Assembly: GCF_002632725.1 (NCBI RefSeq)
Contig: NZ_NJAI01000001.1
Span: 248,001-312,000, forward strand
Direction of reading: 5' to 3'
Source: Xenorhabdus hominickii
GTDB taxonomy: Bacteria; Pseudomonadota; Gammaproteobacteria; Enterobacterales; Enterobacteriaceae
Length of the DNA: 64,000 nucleotides
The notes below the pieces were generated by a model that ran no database searches, had not been told where the DNA came from, and saw nothing but the letters and a program-made list of their open reading frames with translations. The position numbers and the translations under genes were made by a program. Below are positions 54,197-63,888 of this stretch, in pieces. Numbering within the stretch: the stretch's first letter is position 1; every line of letters starts with the position of its first letter.

Positions 54197-55821
54197 GTAT
54201 TGAGTTCAATCGCTGGCCCGAAGAATTGTCACAGCGCTATCGTCAACGCGGCTACTGGCTTGACCTTACCCTTGACGACATACTCAGTCGTCAGGCTACC
54301 AATGAAAATACCGCGCTGATTTGCTCGGAGCGACAATATAGCTATCGCCAACTCAATCAACTCGCGGACAATCTGGCTGCCTCCCTCAAACGTCGTGGTG
54401 TTCAGCATAGGAAAACCGCCTTGGTGCAATTAGGCAATATTGCGGAATTTTATATCACCTTTTTTGCCCTACTGCGTTTAGGTGTAGTTCCCGTCAATGC
54501 CTTGTTCAGCCACCAGCGTAGTGAGCTATTGGCTTACGCCGAGCAGATTAAACCATCATTACTGATCGCAGATCGTAGCCATTCTCTATTTTCAGACAAT
54601 ACTTTTATTCACGAACTGCATACACGCCATCCTTCACTGACAAACGTATTCCTGCGGGGAGATAACTATAGCCCGATAGATTTAACGATACTGACTGATG
54701 AAAAAGTGAATGACTTTACCGCGACACCAACACCAGCGGATGAAGTCGCTTTTTTTCAGCTATCAGGTGGCAGTACTGGCATCCCGAAATTGATCCCGCG
54801 TACTCACAATGATTACTACTACAGTATTCGCACTAGCGTTGATATCTGCCATTTCAATGCGCAAACACGCTACTTATGCGCCCTTCCTGCCGCCCATAAT
54901 TACCCGATGAGTTCGCCAGGCGCATTGGGCGTTTTTTATGCAGGAGGTCAAGTGATTATGGCCAACGATCCCAGTGCATCCAGTTGTTTTCCTTTGATTA
55001 AACAGCATCGGATCAATGTGGCTGCTTTAGTTCCTCCTGCGGTAAGCCTGTGGCTGGAAGCCATTACTCTGACAGCGGATAAGTCACCGCTTGATAGTCT
55101 GACCTTATTACAGGTAGGCGGTGCACACCTGAGTGAATCTCTGGCACGGAGAATCCCTTCGGAGCTGGGTTGCCAGTTACAACAGATATTTGGCATGGCA
55201 GAGGGATTGGTGAACTACACACGGCTAGATGATGACGAGCAAACAATTTTCACCACTCAAGGCCGTCCGATCAGTGATGATGATGAAGTATGGGTCGCCG
55301 ACAATCTGGGCAATCAGCTACCATATGGTGTTCCCGGTAGGTTGATGACGCGCGGGCCTTATACTTTTCGTGGGTACTACCAAAGCCATCAATACAACAA
55401 ACTCGTATTTGATAAAAATGGTTTTTACTGTTCGGGTGATTTAGTTATTCAAACAGAGAAAGGCTATCTAAAAGTTGTGGGCAGGGAAAAAGACCAAATT
55501 AATCGTGGTGGCGAAAAGATTGCAGCAGAAGAAATTGAAAATCTGCTGTTACGCCATCCGCAGGTGATCTATGCAGCATTGATCGCCATTCCTGACTCGC
55601 TGATGGGAGAAAAAAGCTGCGCCTATGTTGTTACCCGCGAAGAGATAAAATCAGTCATATTGCGTCGCTTTTTACGCGAGCAAGGTATCGCTGATTACAA
55701 ACTTCCCGACCGCTTTGAAAACGTTCCATCCCTACCCATGACGCCTGTCGGCAAAATCGATAAACAAAAATTACGCCAAATTGCACAGAACATGTTAGTC
55801 CATGTCGGAGAAACAAAATGA
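54193..55821 (+). CDS. entE: 2,3-Dihydroxybenzoate-AMP ligase EntE
   Basis: 542 residues, normal for EntE. The adenylate-forming enzyme motifs are present: [25 protein letters not shown] (phosphate loop), [22 protein letters not shown] (aryl-acid binding), [50 protein letters not shown] and catalytic Lys in [10 protein letters not shown]. It adenylates DHB and loads it on the aryl carrier domain of EntB. It overlaps entC and entB by 4 bases each. Confidence 0.96.
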   Translation: MSIEFNRWPEELSQRYRQRGYWLDLTLDDILSRQATNENTALICSERQYSYRQLNQLADNLAASLKRRGVQHRKTALVQLGNIAEFYITFFALLRLGVVPVNALFSHQRSELLAYAEQIKPSLLIADRSHSLFSDNTFIHELHTRHPSLTNVFLRGDNYSPIDLTILTDEKVNDFTATPTPADEVAFFQLSGGSTGIPKLIPRTHNDYYYSIRTSVDICHFNAQTRYLCALPAAHNYPMSSPGALGVFYAGGQVIMANDPSASSCFPLIKQHRINVAALVPPAVSLWLEAITLTADKSPLDSLTLLQVGGAHLSESLARRIPSELGCQLQQIFGMAEGLVNYTRLDDDEQTIFTTQGRPISDDDEVWVADNLGNQLPYGVPGRLMTRGPYTFRGYYQSHQYNKLVFDKNGFYCSGDLVIQTEKGYLKVVGREKDQINRGGEKIAAEEIENLLLRHPQVIYAALIAIPDSLMGEKSCAYVVTREEIKSVILRRFLREQGIADYKLPDRFENVPSLPMTPVGKIDKQKLRQIAQNMLVHVGETK

Positions 55822-56693
55822 GCATTCCCAAAATTAACGATTATATTCTGCCCGTAACTCAAGAATTACCGATCAATAAAGTGGATTGGCCATTTGATAG
55901 TCAGCGGGCCGCTTTACTGATCCATGACATGCAGAATTATTTCCTCAATTTCTGGGAAACCGATAGCCAGCTAGTAAAGCAAATGATCGACAATATCGTT
56001 CGTCTCAGAAAACAGTGCAAACAACTGGGGATTCCGGTTTTTTACACCGCCCAACCCAACCACCAAAGTGATGCAGACCGTGGGTTATTGAATGATATGT
56101 GGGGAGCAGGACTAAATCAGCATCCTGAGCAACAAAGTATCACTGACGCATTGGCGCCTGAAAGCGATGACACCATATTGATAAAATGGCGTTACAGTGC
56201 CTTTCAGCGCTCAGATTTAGAACAACAATTGAAAGTCATGGAGCGTGATCAATTAATCATCTGCGGTGTTTATGCTCATATTGGTTGCATGACAACAGCC
56301 ACGGATGCCTTTATGCGCGACATCAAACCTTTTTTTGTCGCTGATGCACTGGCAGATTTCAGCCGCAACGAGCATATCATGGCATTACGTTATATTGCCG
56401 GCCGTTGTGGTCGCGTACTGACGACAGAAACTCTGCTCAACGAAATATCCCCGTCCCCAAAATGGACACGCGAACGTCTCCGTGCTGAAATTTTACCTCT
56501 GCTCGATGATGACTGCGGTGATATTGATGATCACGAAAACCTACTGGATTACGGCCTTGACTCTGTAAAAACAATGTCTCTGGTGACACGTTGGAACCAT
56601 GAAAACCATGACATTAATTTTATCTCGCTAGTGAAAAAACCAACGTTGGCAAACTGGCTCACTCTGCTTAATGATAGACAAGAGTCCAAATAA
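55818..56693 (+). CDS. entB: Isochorismatase with aryl carrier domain EntB
   Basis: 291 residues. The N-terminal isochorismatase domain (about 1-205) includes [41 protein letters not shown] and [23 protein letters not shown]. The C-terminal aryl carrier domain (about 215-290) has [13 protein letters not shown] with Ser about 249 as the phosphopantetheine site. It makes 2,3-dihydro-DHB and carries activated DHB to the NRPS C1 domain. No phosphopantetheinyl transferase gene is in the window, so one elsewhere must serve. The stop overlaps the entA start. Confidence 0.96.
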   Translation: MSIPKINDYILPVTQELPINKVDWPFDSQRAALLIHDMQNYFLNFWETDSQLVKQMIDNIVRLRKQCKQLGIPVFYTAQPNHQSDADRGLLNDMWGAGLNQHPEQQSITDALAPESDDTILIKWRYSAFQRSDLEQQLKVMERDQLIICGVYAHIGCMTTATDAFMRDIKPFFVADALADFSRNEHIMALRYIAGRCGRVLTTETLLNEISPSPKWTRERLRAEILPLLDDDCGDIDDHENLLDYGLDSVKTMSLVTRWNHENHDINFISLVKKPTLANWLTLLNDRQESK

Positions 56694-57451
56694 TGAACGC
56701 AACTTTCGATTTCAATAATAAACATGTTTGGGTGACAGGAGCAGGGCGTGGTATTGGCTATCACATTGCTAGTCGATTCAGTCAGGCTGGTGCGAAAGTC
56801 ATCGGGTTGGATCTGGCGTTTCCCGATACTAACCTCCCTTTTACTGCTTATGAGTTAGATATCAGTGACCATGTAGCCGTGAGCCAGCGCTGTCGTGAAT
56901 TACTCACAGAAGAATCCCGCTTGGATGTATTGGTCAATGGTGCGGGTATCCTGCGAACAGGACGAACAGAAACCCTGAGCTGGGAAGATTGGCAACAATG
57001 TTTCAACGTCAATGCCGGTGGAGCTTTTAATTTTTTTCAGGCTGTGATCCCACAATTTCAACGGCAACGCAGTGGAAACATCGTTTCTATCTGCTCTAAT
57101 GCTGCTCACGTTCCACGGGTCGAAATGTCAGCTTATGGCGCTTCCAAAGCCGCCTTGCGTAGCTTGTGTCAAAGTGTCGGGCTTGAATTGGCTCCCTATG
57201 GTGTGCGTTGCAATCTGGTTTCCCCCGGTTCAACGGATACTCCCATGCTACGAGGTATGTGGCAAAATGCTGCATCCAGACAAAACACCATTGATGGTTT
57301 TCCTGACAAATTTAAGTTAGGTATCCCTTTGAAAAAAATTGCCTTGCCGGAAGAAATTGCGGATACCGTTCTTTTCCTTGCTTCAGATCTCGCCAGTCAT
57401 ATCACCATGCAGGATATTGTCGTTGATGGTGGAGCAACCTTGGGTAGCTGA
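56693..57451 (+). CDS. entA: 2,3-Dihydro-2,3-dihydroxybenzoate dehydrogenase EntA
   Basis: 252 residues, a short-chain dehydrogenase: VTGAGRGIGYHIASRF (cofactor loop), LVNGAGILRTGRTE, the SICSN serine and YGASKAALRSLCQ (YxxxK). The C-terminal ITMQDIVVDGGATLG is standard. It oxidises dihydro-DHB to 2,3-dihydroxybenzoate with NAD+. It is the last gene of the entCEBA operon. Confidence 0.95.
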   Translation: MNATFDFNNKHVWVTGAGRGIGYHIASRFSQAGAKVIGLDLAFPDTNLPFTAYELDISDHVAVSQRCRELLTEESRLDVLVNGAGILRTGRTETLSWEDWQQCFNVNAGGAFNFFQAVIPQFQRQRSGNIVSICSNAAHVPRVEMSAYGASKAALRSLCQSVGLELAPYGVRCNLVSPGSTDTPMLRGMWQNAASRQNTIDGFPDKFKLGIPLKKIALPEEIADTVLFLASDLASHITMQDIVVDGGATLGS

Positions 57452-57520
57452 GTGAAAAATCCATCTGTGCAATCTAAAAAGCTCAGACAGTGACAGGCGC
57501 CATCAGACACGTCAATATAA

Positions 57521-57552
57521 AGTGCAGACCATCCAAGATGATGGCCTGCACT
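57521..57552. terminator. Hairpin downstream of entA
   Basis: AGTGCAG-CCATC pairs with GATGG-CTGCACT around CAAGAT, a 12-bp stem with one mismatch, 70 bases after the entA stop. No T-run follows on the plus strand. It may act as a stabilising hairpin for the operon's 3' end. Confidence 0.5.
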
Positions 57553-57678
57553 ATTAATAAATCTGTCAATATTCCAAGAGCATGAAATTACCAAATAAAA
57601 ACAGCCTGAGTGTGCACCCTCTATGTAACAAGTGAGTACCTGATAGCGATATGTATTTCATCGCTTTCACATTCTTGA

Positions 57679-58212
<534 letters not shown>

Positions 58213-58247
58213 GCAATAACTTAACCTCACGCAAACACATTCCCTTG

Positions 58248-58275
58248 ATGCCAGTTGATTCCAACCGGCTGGCAT
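58248..58275. repeat. Inverted repeat between convergent genes
   Basis: ATGCCAG and CTGGCAT (7-bp stem, 14-base loop) lie between the yqhA and terW-like stop codons. It could work as a bidirectional, T-poor terminator. Confidence 0.35.
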
Positions 58276-58760
58276 TACGGGCTCCGCTGCTTAGTGGGTT
58301 CACTGTTCAGGGTTTCTTTCAATAACGTCTCAATAAAACCGTCCACAACCATTTCAACCACTTCACTTCTGGTTGTTTCCAACCGATTGGCCAAACCGTC
58401 TATTTTCCTGATAACAGACATTCTCAGAGAGAGAGAAATCGATTTTTTCTTCTCTTTATCAAGGAAAACATGGCTGGTGACTTCTTCAGCATGGAGACTG
58501 AGATGCTGGGCAAGCAGTTCTTCGATCCTTCTCACATCTTTTTTGGTCAGCATCCCTTTATCAATTAACTGATAGGTGTTTCCTATTTTGCTAAATCGAA
58601 TATCTGCGCAGTAGAGATCTCTCAACTCCCGCAATGCACGTGTTAATGTCGGCTCCGAACAATGGAGTTCCCTAATGATTTTAACCTTACTAACGGGTTT
58701 GCCATGTGAGAGCAATAAAGTTAATTTGAAATTTCTAAATTGTTTGGGACTAAGCAGCAT
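58275..58760 (-). CDS. terW: TerW-like regulator (winged helix plus ribbon-helix-helix)
   Basis: 161 residues. The N-terminal ~70 residues form a DeoR-like winged helix: FKLTLLLSHGKPVSKVKIIRELHCSEPTLTRALRELRDLY. Residues about 105-150 read as a ribbon-helix-helix-like segment (KKSISLSLRMSVIRKIDGLANRLETTRSEVVEMVVDGFIETLL). Length, layout and position beside the ter genes agree with TerW, the DNA-binding regulator of ter operons. Its likely targets are the three 13-bp palindromes upstream of terZ. The assignment comes from pattern and context. Confidence 0.65.
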   Translation of the reverse strand: MLLSPKQFRNFKLTLLLSHGKPVSKVKIIRELHCSEPTLTRALRELRDLYCADIRFSKIGNTYQLIDKGMLTKKDVRRIEELLAQHLSLHAEEVTSHVFLDKEKKKSISLSLRMSVIRKIDGLANRLETTRSEVVEMVVDGFIETLLKETLNSEPTKQRSP

Positions 58761-58920
58761 TTTTTGATTACCAAATCAGGGATAACAAAAACAAAAAATC
58801 CCTACGGTTAACTGCGGGGATGGCCTATCAGCATAGCTTCTACAGCAGGTAAATCAATATTAAAACAGATTAAAGCCTTGCTAGCTCCTTCATTAGTCTT
58901 TATTTCTAGGCTGCCTCGTT

Positions 58921-59862
58921 CTATGCGACTTCTGCTTCTATGCCATAATACTCTGCTCGTTGCAGGATATTCATCGCCCAGTGTTGATGAGTCGCTGGTT
59001 CACACATCGCCCCTTGAGATTTGAAAACAGCCTGACTGGCGTTGAGGATATTTAACGCATCAGCATAATCATGGGCGCTGACCATAAACGCTCGCTGGAT
59101 GCATTTAATCTGCCTCGGATGTATCGCGGTTTTTCCCACCAAACCGTGGGTAATATCTAATTCCAGCTCTTTCTCAAGTAGTTTCAAATCATCGATATGC
59201 TCGCAAACGGGCGCGGTCAGAGAGAACCCACGGGCCGCAAAAACAGCAATCAGCATTTTGATGACATATCCCATAGGCCCATCATAAAGCGTAAAAGTAC
59301 GTGAGCGACGCAGAGATATCACATTCATCAAATCATTACCGCCGATACGCAGGGCAATAATACGTTCCTTGCAAGGATGATTTTTAAGGGTATCAGCAAG
59401 TTGATTCATTTGTTGAACATCAAACACTTCTCCCGTTTCCAGTGTAGGCATAATGCAAAGATGTGTTGAGCTAATAATGTCCCACCAATCGGATACCGAA
59501 GCGTGGGTAAATTTAGGCAGAACCAGCCCATCAACGGCACTGAGGTTAACATTAGCAACCAGATATCTCCCCATCATCACGTCACGCGGACGGATAAAAA
59601 TCAGCGGACGTGGATGCTTGCTATCAGAAAAAAACATTTCAGCAGAAGCGGTATCGGATTCAGCCAGTACTTGCAGGGCATGCTTGAGATTTTCGATAGC
59701 AACAGGAATATCTTGTTCGTTGACCGCATCTTCCAGACAAATCACCAGAGAGCGCAGACCAGAAATTTTATTGTGTAACACGATTTCTGCAATATCTTGG
59801 CGAGTCGCTGGCATATACAGTGTTGCACCAAGTTGATATGGAGAAGGGATAGCTGTCATCAC
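58921..59862 (-). CDS. HpcH/HpaI aldolase / CitE-like protein of the ter cluster
   Basis: 313 residues: YMPATRQDIAEIVLHNK, LVICLEDAVNEQDI, LIFIRPRD, VLPKFTHAS, IMPTLETGEVF and IALRIGGNDLMNVISLRRSR. This is the citrate-lyase beta-like TIM-barrel with the metal-binding Glu/Asp residues. Members in ter clusters are thought to act in a small-molecule biosynthesis pathway together with the adjacent phosphoribosyltransferase-like proteins; the substrate is unknown. It overlaps the preceding gene by 4 bases and is last in a four-gene operon. Confidence 0.85.
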   Translation of the reverse strand: MMTAIPSPYQLGATLYMPATRQDIAEIVLHNKISGLRSLVICLEDAVNEQDIPVAIENLKHALQVLAESDTASAEMFFSDSKHPRPLIFIRPRDVMMGRYLVANVNLSAVDGLVLPKFTHASVSDWWDIISSTHLCIMPTLETGEVFDVQQMNQLADTLKNHPCKERIIALRIGGNDLMNVISLRRSRTFTLYDGPMGYVIKMLIAVFAARGFSLTAPVCEHIDDLKLLEKELELDITHGLVGKTAIHPRQIKCIQRAFMVSAHDYADALNILNASQAVFKSQGAMCEPATHQHWAMNILQRAEYYGIEAEVA

Positions 59863-60950
59863 GCAACCTTCTTAATGATTGTCACAGCACGATATTGACC
59901 GATTAAGTCACCCACTTCCGTAATAGTGACCTGTTTTTGGCGTGCCAGATGAACCAGTAAAGCAACATCAGGGTCATTTTGAGAACGCACAAGCACGTGT
60001 TCCGGTACGCGACGCAATACAGCCCGGGTTGCCTCAGCAATGCCGGGTTTAATGCGATTAATGCTGTCAATCTGGTATTGTTCAGCCAAGTTGGAAATCA
60101 CCGTTTTGCTCAATTGTAGCAAAGCTCGCTTTTCCTGTGGCTGCCAAATGGCTTCTGGTACAGTATCCAAATCCAGTCGATCACGGCAATCAGCAACGGT
60201 ATCCACCAGCAATCTGCTGCACTCAAATTCAACCAGATGATCACACTGTACGCAACCATGCAGCCCCTCTTCACACCAGACAGAACGTGATATCAAGCCA
60301 GATACCGGCGCTCCCATAATACCAAAAGGAATCAACCAATCGTCGTCACTGGCTGCCAGCCACGAACAGCCACAGGGATCGGCCAATACCACTAAACGCG
60401 GAATACCCGAATAGCCAACCCGCCCTTCCAGAGAGTGTGACAGTTCCGCAGTAATGGCCCCTTTCCCCGTCCAACCATCGACAAACACGATCCCCTCTGT
60501 GCCATGTTGCTGCTCAATGTACGATAGTGCTGCATTGTCTATTCCGCGATCCCGAATAATACTGATGCCATAATGATAAGAACACTTACCCATCTTTCTG
60601 AGTGTCTGATGCAACATAACCCCCAAAGGCACGCCAGCTCTGACCAAACTGACCAGCACAATTGGTGTGTCATCCGGCGTATCACCAAAGCGGGATATCA
60701 ATGCCTTGGCAAGCATCACGACTTCCGTTGCCAACCGGACAGCCCCTTGTTCCAGCGCCTTATCAAATAAATCGAGATGATAAAGCGTTGGTGCGGGTTC
60801 CTGACTCAACATATCCGAGTAGTGGCGCGTGCCCGATTGGATCAACTGTTCCTTAACATCGACAGGCGTCATCTCAATCTGAACTGGCTTTAACAGAAAT
60901 TGAACATCATCAGAAGCATAACTCCCAGAGAAAGGGGGAAAGCTATTCAT
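59859..60950 (-). CDS. StiP-type phosphoribosyltransferase-like protein with PELOTA domain
   Basis: 363 residues, GGAG 9 bases upstream. The N-terminal ~270 residues match the ter-associated family variously called PRTase_1 or cysteine protease StiP: FSGSYASDDVQFLLKPVQIEMTPV, LVSLVRAGVPLGVMLHQTLRKMG, SIIRDRGID and IVFVDGWTGKGAIT. The C-terminal ~75 residues (GIAEATRAVLRRVPEHVLVRS to YRAVTIIKKV) resemble a PELOTA-type RNA-binding domain. In ter clusters it accompanies the other three genes of this operon. Confidence 0.82.
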   Translation of the reverse strand: MNSFPPFSGSYASDDVQFLLKPVQIEMTPVDVKEQLIQSGTRHYSDMLSQEPAPTLYHLDLFDKALEQGAVRLATEVVMLAKALISRFGDTPDDTPIVLVSLVRAGVPLGVMLHQTLRKMGKCSYHYGISIIRDRGIDNAALSYIEQQHGTEGIVFVDGWTGKGAITAELSHSLEGRVGYSGIPRLVVLADPCGCSWLAASDDDWLIPFGIMGAPVSGLISRSVWCEEGLHGCVQCDHLVEFECSRLLVDTVADCRDRLDLDTVPEAIWQPQEKRALLQLSKTVISNLAEQYQIDSINRIKPGIAEATRAVLRRVPEHVLVRSQNDPDVALLVHLARQKQVTITEVGDLIGQYRAVTIIKKVA

Positions 60951-61743
60951 TATTTACAGCTCCAAATAAAGAATTCATTAATTTGTCAGCAAATTGGCTT
61001 TGCTGGGGCATACCAAACCAATCACAAAGTTGCATGAAACGATAGTCACTCAGACTATCCCCCAGACCAATAACAGGAAAAACACCCCTCTCAGCACGAA
61101 GCTTTTGCAAAAGGTGACGAGTTGCCAATCCCTTGTCAACACACTTTGGTAACAAAGTCAGATTGTTATTGTTTTGGTGAAAATAAAAATGAAAGTCACC
61201 AGAGTCAGACCACTCTGCTATTGCCTGAGTCAGTGCTTCAGCCAGCACATCAAGATCGTCCAGATTATCGCAATTCCGGTGCTTAATAATCAGGAAAACA
61301 GGCATATCACCATACTCATAATCGATACGTACCCATGCATCCATACCGTGTGATGCGATCAAACAATGAGCCAGGCGTTCCAACTCCCGCAATTTATCCC
61401 GATACGGCATCAATGCTGACAGCATATGTGATCGCCAGTGCTCATCAATTGAACCTTCCGGTGTCAGGATCACCGCGCCATGCGTGACAATACACCAAGA
61501 ATGGAAAGGGAGCTGCACGCGATGAAACTGCTCTGTGTTTCTGGCCGTTACAGGGATAACCTCCGCATGAGCCAGCAACCAGTCAACCAACATGGACTGC
61601 TTTTCGATCAGATAACTCTGAGGAGAGCCTTTTCGATCCAAGGCTCCCACACGAAAAAGTGACATATCTGATGTGTTGTCCATCTTGCGGTACGATTGAA
61701 ATAGCGTGTCATCAATATCGGTCAAAAAAACGGGCTTAATCAT
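60943..61743 (-). CDS. HAD-family hydrolase of the ter cluster
   Basis: 266 residues from the ATG at 61743; a TTG three codons upstream is an alternative. The HAD nucleophile motif is FLTDIDDTLFQ (DxDxT), motif II lies around PVTARN, and the C-terminal motif is VIGLGDSLSDYRFMQLCDW. A Cof-type cap domain lies between them. It should dephosphorylate an intermediate of the ter-linked pathway. It overlaps both neighbours by 8 bases. Confidence 0.85.
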   Translation of the reverse strand: MIKPVFLTDIDDTLFQSYRKMDNTSDMSLFRVGALDRKGSPQSYLIEKQSMLVDWLLAHAEVIPVTARNTEQFHRVQLPFHSWCIVTHGAVILTPEGSIDEHWRSHMLSALMPYRDKLRELERLAHCLIASHGMDAWVRIDYEYGDMPVFLIIKHRNCDNLDDLDVLAEALTQAIAEWSDSGDFHFYFHQNNNNLTLLPKCVDKGLATRHLLQKLRAERGVFPVIGLGDSLSDYRFMQLCDWFGMPQQSQFADKLMNSLFGAVNNE

Positions 61744-62875
61744 AGGCAACAAGCTCTACAATGGGAGACACACGGGTAAGCTGTGCGATTAACGCCGGAT
61801 CAACGGCTGTTTTCGGCGTTTCAAGGCACAACAGTACACGGTCGAATTTCTGGTGCGCGACATTGTAGAGAAAATTGGATATGCCAAGTCCGTAATTATC
61901 GGTAAAAGCCATCACTGACTGAATAGCATGACCACAGGAGATTGGAGAGCGCGTTGTCGAACCAAACATCACTGATGCACCTTCTTGCTCAAGCCGCTCA
62001 GCAAGGAGAAATGGTTGCCAGACAAATTCACTCGACCCCAACACCAGCATTTTCTCACTCACTTTGGCATGAATATCTGTGCCGAGATCACATTGAATTT
62101 GATCCAGACCCAAACGTCCCCAATTCTGGTTGCCAATGATGTTGATTTTTCCCCGTGCCGTGACATTGACTTGAGGCATAACCGGAACAGGTGCAGAGGG
62201 ATCCGCTTCCCATTGCCAATTGCCTTCAATCAGGGAAACCGCAGAAACCGGTAGTGGGCTGCGCTTCATCACCGATTCACCACTCCAATCCGTCAACGTG
62301 ACAGTGACGATACGCTCAATATGCTTAAGCCCACTGTTGCGTAGTGCATCCAACAGATTAAGGAATGTATTACCGGTAGTCGCCTCATCATCAATCAAAA
62401 CCAGAGTACGCGCACTCATCACCCGCTGACGCAACCGGTTTTCGGCTGGCCAGTAAATCAGATGATCGGTTGCGTGACTGTGATTCTCCTTAAACTCACA
62501 CAATAGATCGCCATCAACGGGATGGCGTGTCGAGGTCAGAAAGACAGGAGCATCAACCTTATCCCGTGTTTCCTGAAATACCCCAGCCGCCAGCCCGACA
62601 GCCGTTTCCGCCATGCCAATATACAGGACCGGGCCGGGAATATTAGCGGGAAACTGCTCAGATAATTTCCGATAGACCGAACGCATGGTTGATGGGCAGA
62701 CAGGAATATGCCGTCCCAATACTTTACTGACAAATAAGAATGCCCTTTTGGGGTTACGTCGTTCAGCAACATCAAATAGCGCTTCCAAAGATGTGGTGCC
62801 GCGAGATGCCGTTACCGTCAACGTTCCACTGTTTAATTTTTTCTGATAAACCTGAGTATCATTTAATGCTGTCAT
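61736..62875 (-). CDS. Phosphoribosyltransferase with TRSP domain, ter cluster
   Basis: 379 residues. The phosphoribosyltransferase fold has PVLYIGMAETAVGLAAGVFQE and the PRPP-binding LVLIDDEATTGNTFLNLLDAL (about residues 155-175). The C-terminal part (GLDQIQCDLGTDIHAKVSEKMLVLGSSEFVWQPFLLAERLEQEGASVMFGSTTRSPI) matches the TRSP domain found fused to it. It is the first gene of the minus-strand operon, divergent from terZ across the operator region. Confidence 0.85.
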   Translation of the reverse strand: MTALNDTQVYQKKLNSGTLTVTASRGTTSLEALFDVAERRNPKRAFLFVSKVLGRHIPVCPSTMRSVYRKLSEQFPANIPGPVLYIGMAETAVGLAAGVFQETRDKVDAPVFLTSTRHPVDGDLLCEFKENHSHATDHLIYWPAENRLRQRVMSARTLVLIDDEATTGNTFLNLLDALRNSGLKHIERIVTVTLTDWSGESVMKRSPLPVSAVSLIEGNWQWEADPSAPVPVMPQVNVTARGKINIIGNQNWGRLGLDQIQCDLGTDIHAKVSEKMLVLGSSEFVWQPFLLAERLEQEGASVMFGSTTRSPISCGHAIQSVMAFTDNYGLGISNFLYNVAHQKFDRVLLCLETPKTAVDPALIAQLTRVSPIVELVAYD

Positions 62876-63074
62876 GATGGTGCCTTTTTAAAAAAATTTC
62901 AGTCCGTTTTGGATCGCAGATGGAAACGGCAAGAATCCTCTCATAAACTAAATTCCGCTATTCAGGCAAAAACTATTGTTAAATTGCCAAGAGTCAACAT
63001 GGTAACACTCAGCAATCTTTCCTAATTCGGTGAAAGATACGTCGCAGTCTAGGGTTGAGAACAAGCACATGTCA

Positions 63075-63087
63075 ATCATATTATGAT
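63075..63087. promoter_or_regulatory. ter palindrome, copy 1
   Basis: ATCATATTATGAT, a perfect 6+1+6 palindrome. It is followed by TTTTTA, and this longer block is repeated at copy 3. Probable operator; TerW is the natural candidate ligand. Confidence 0.6.
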
Positions 63088-63197
63088 TTTTTAGTTTAAA
63101 ATTTATTTGACTTTTTTGCACGAAAAAGAAATCATAAAAAATGAAGCCAGATTGTTCTCTATCACGCAGTTAACAACCAAACATACTGTTTATGGGA

Positions 63198-63210
63198 ATC
63201 ATAATATGAC
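63198..63210. promoter_or_regulatory. ter palindrome, copy 2
   Basis: ATCATAATATGAC, the same palindrome with one mismatched end base. With the flanking A at 63197 it is the exact complement of copy 3 and its next base, so the two together form a 14-bp stem with a 20-base loop. Confidence 0.6.
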
Positions 63211-63230
63211 AGATTTTTGGCTACCTATTT

Positions 63231-63243
63231 GTCATATTATGAT
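63231..63243. promoter_or_regulatory. ter palindrome, copy 3
   Basis: GTCATATTATGAT, 58 bases before the terZ start. With the following TTTTTTA it repeats an 18-base block of copy 1. Its place fits an operator or activator site at the terZ promoter. Confidence 0.6.
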
Positions 63244-63300
63244 TTTTTAATACGTGAAATTAACGTGATTCACCGACAAACAGCATATGAGGTGTCATTA

Positions 63301-63888
63301 ATGGTTTCGTTAAACAAAAATCAGTCAGTTTCGCTCGCCAAACAGAGCGCTTCACTGGCTAAAGTTGATTTTGGTCTGGGATGGGATCCCGTCGCTAAAA
63401 AGAAAGGCTTTTTAGCAAGTTTATTCAGTGGTAGCAGCGATGAAATTGATCTAGATGCAAGCTGCATACTGCTTGATGGAGCTGGCAATACCATCGATAC
63501 AGTGTGGTTCGGGCAACTGAAATCAAAATGCGGTTCCATACTACACACCGGCGATAGTCTGACAGGTGAAGGTGACGGCGATGATGAAGTTATCCGTGTC
63601 GACCTGATCAAACTGCCCGCCAAGGTCGAATACCTCGCTTTTACCGTTAACAGTTTCCGTGGCCAAACCTTCAATGACGTTGAAAACGCCTTCTGTCGTG
63701 TGGTTGACCAAAGTGGTAAAGAACTGGCTCGCTATCAGTTGAATGAGCAAGGTGCTCATACTGGCATTATCATCTCTTCTCTGCGCCGTAACGGGGGTCA
63801 ATGGGATTTCACAGCACATGGCGTTCCTTGCCATGGTCAGACTATTGACACTATGTATCCTCAGATCGTTGAGACGGTGGTACGCTAA
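63301..63888 (+). CDS. terZ: Tellurium resistance protein TerZ
   Basis: 195 residues from the ATG at 63301 (MVSLNKNQSVSLAKQSASLAKVDFGLGWDP), preceded by GAGGTG; the open frame extends 28 codons upstream through A/T-rich promoter DNA without support. The TerD-family calcium-binding fold shows EIDLDASCILLDGAGN, GDSLTGEGDGDDEVIRVDL, TVNSFRGQTFNDVENAFCRVVD and ARYQLNEQGAHTGIIISSLRR. TerZ belongs to the terZABCDE operon for tellurite, phage and colicin resistance. Its stop overlaps the terA start (TAATG). Confidence 0.93.
   Translation: MVSLNKNQSVSLAKQSASLAKVDFGLGWDPVAKKKGFLASLFSGSSDEIDLDASCILLDGAGNTIDTVWFGQLKSKCGSILHTGDSLTGEGDGDDEVIRVDLIKLPAKVEYLAFTVNSFRGQTFNDVENAFCRVVDQSGKELARYQLNEQGAHTGIIISSLRRNGGQWDFTAHGVPCHGQTIDTMYPQIVETVVR

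Larger units (their letters stand above)
62876..63300. promoter_or_regulatory. Divergent ter promoter region
   Basis: 425 bases between the phosphoribosyltransferase gene and terZ. It contains three copies of a 13-bp palindrome (listed separately) and long A/T tracts, and must hold both promoters. No unambiguous -35/-10 pair can be fixed; a TTGACT occurs near 63107. Confidence 0.65.

Noticed and set aside
53006..57451. Pure enterobactin locus
   Set aside because: The DHB genes are enterobactin-like, but the NRPS has an additional A-T-E module before the serine module, so the product cannot be plain enterobactin.
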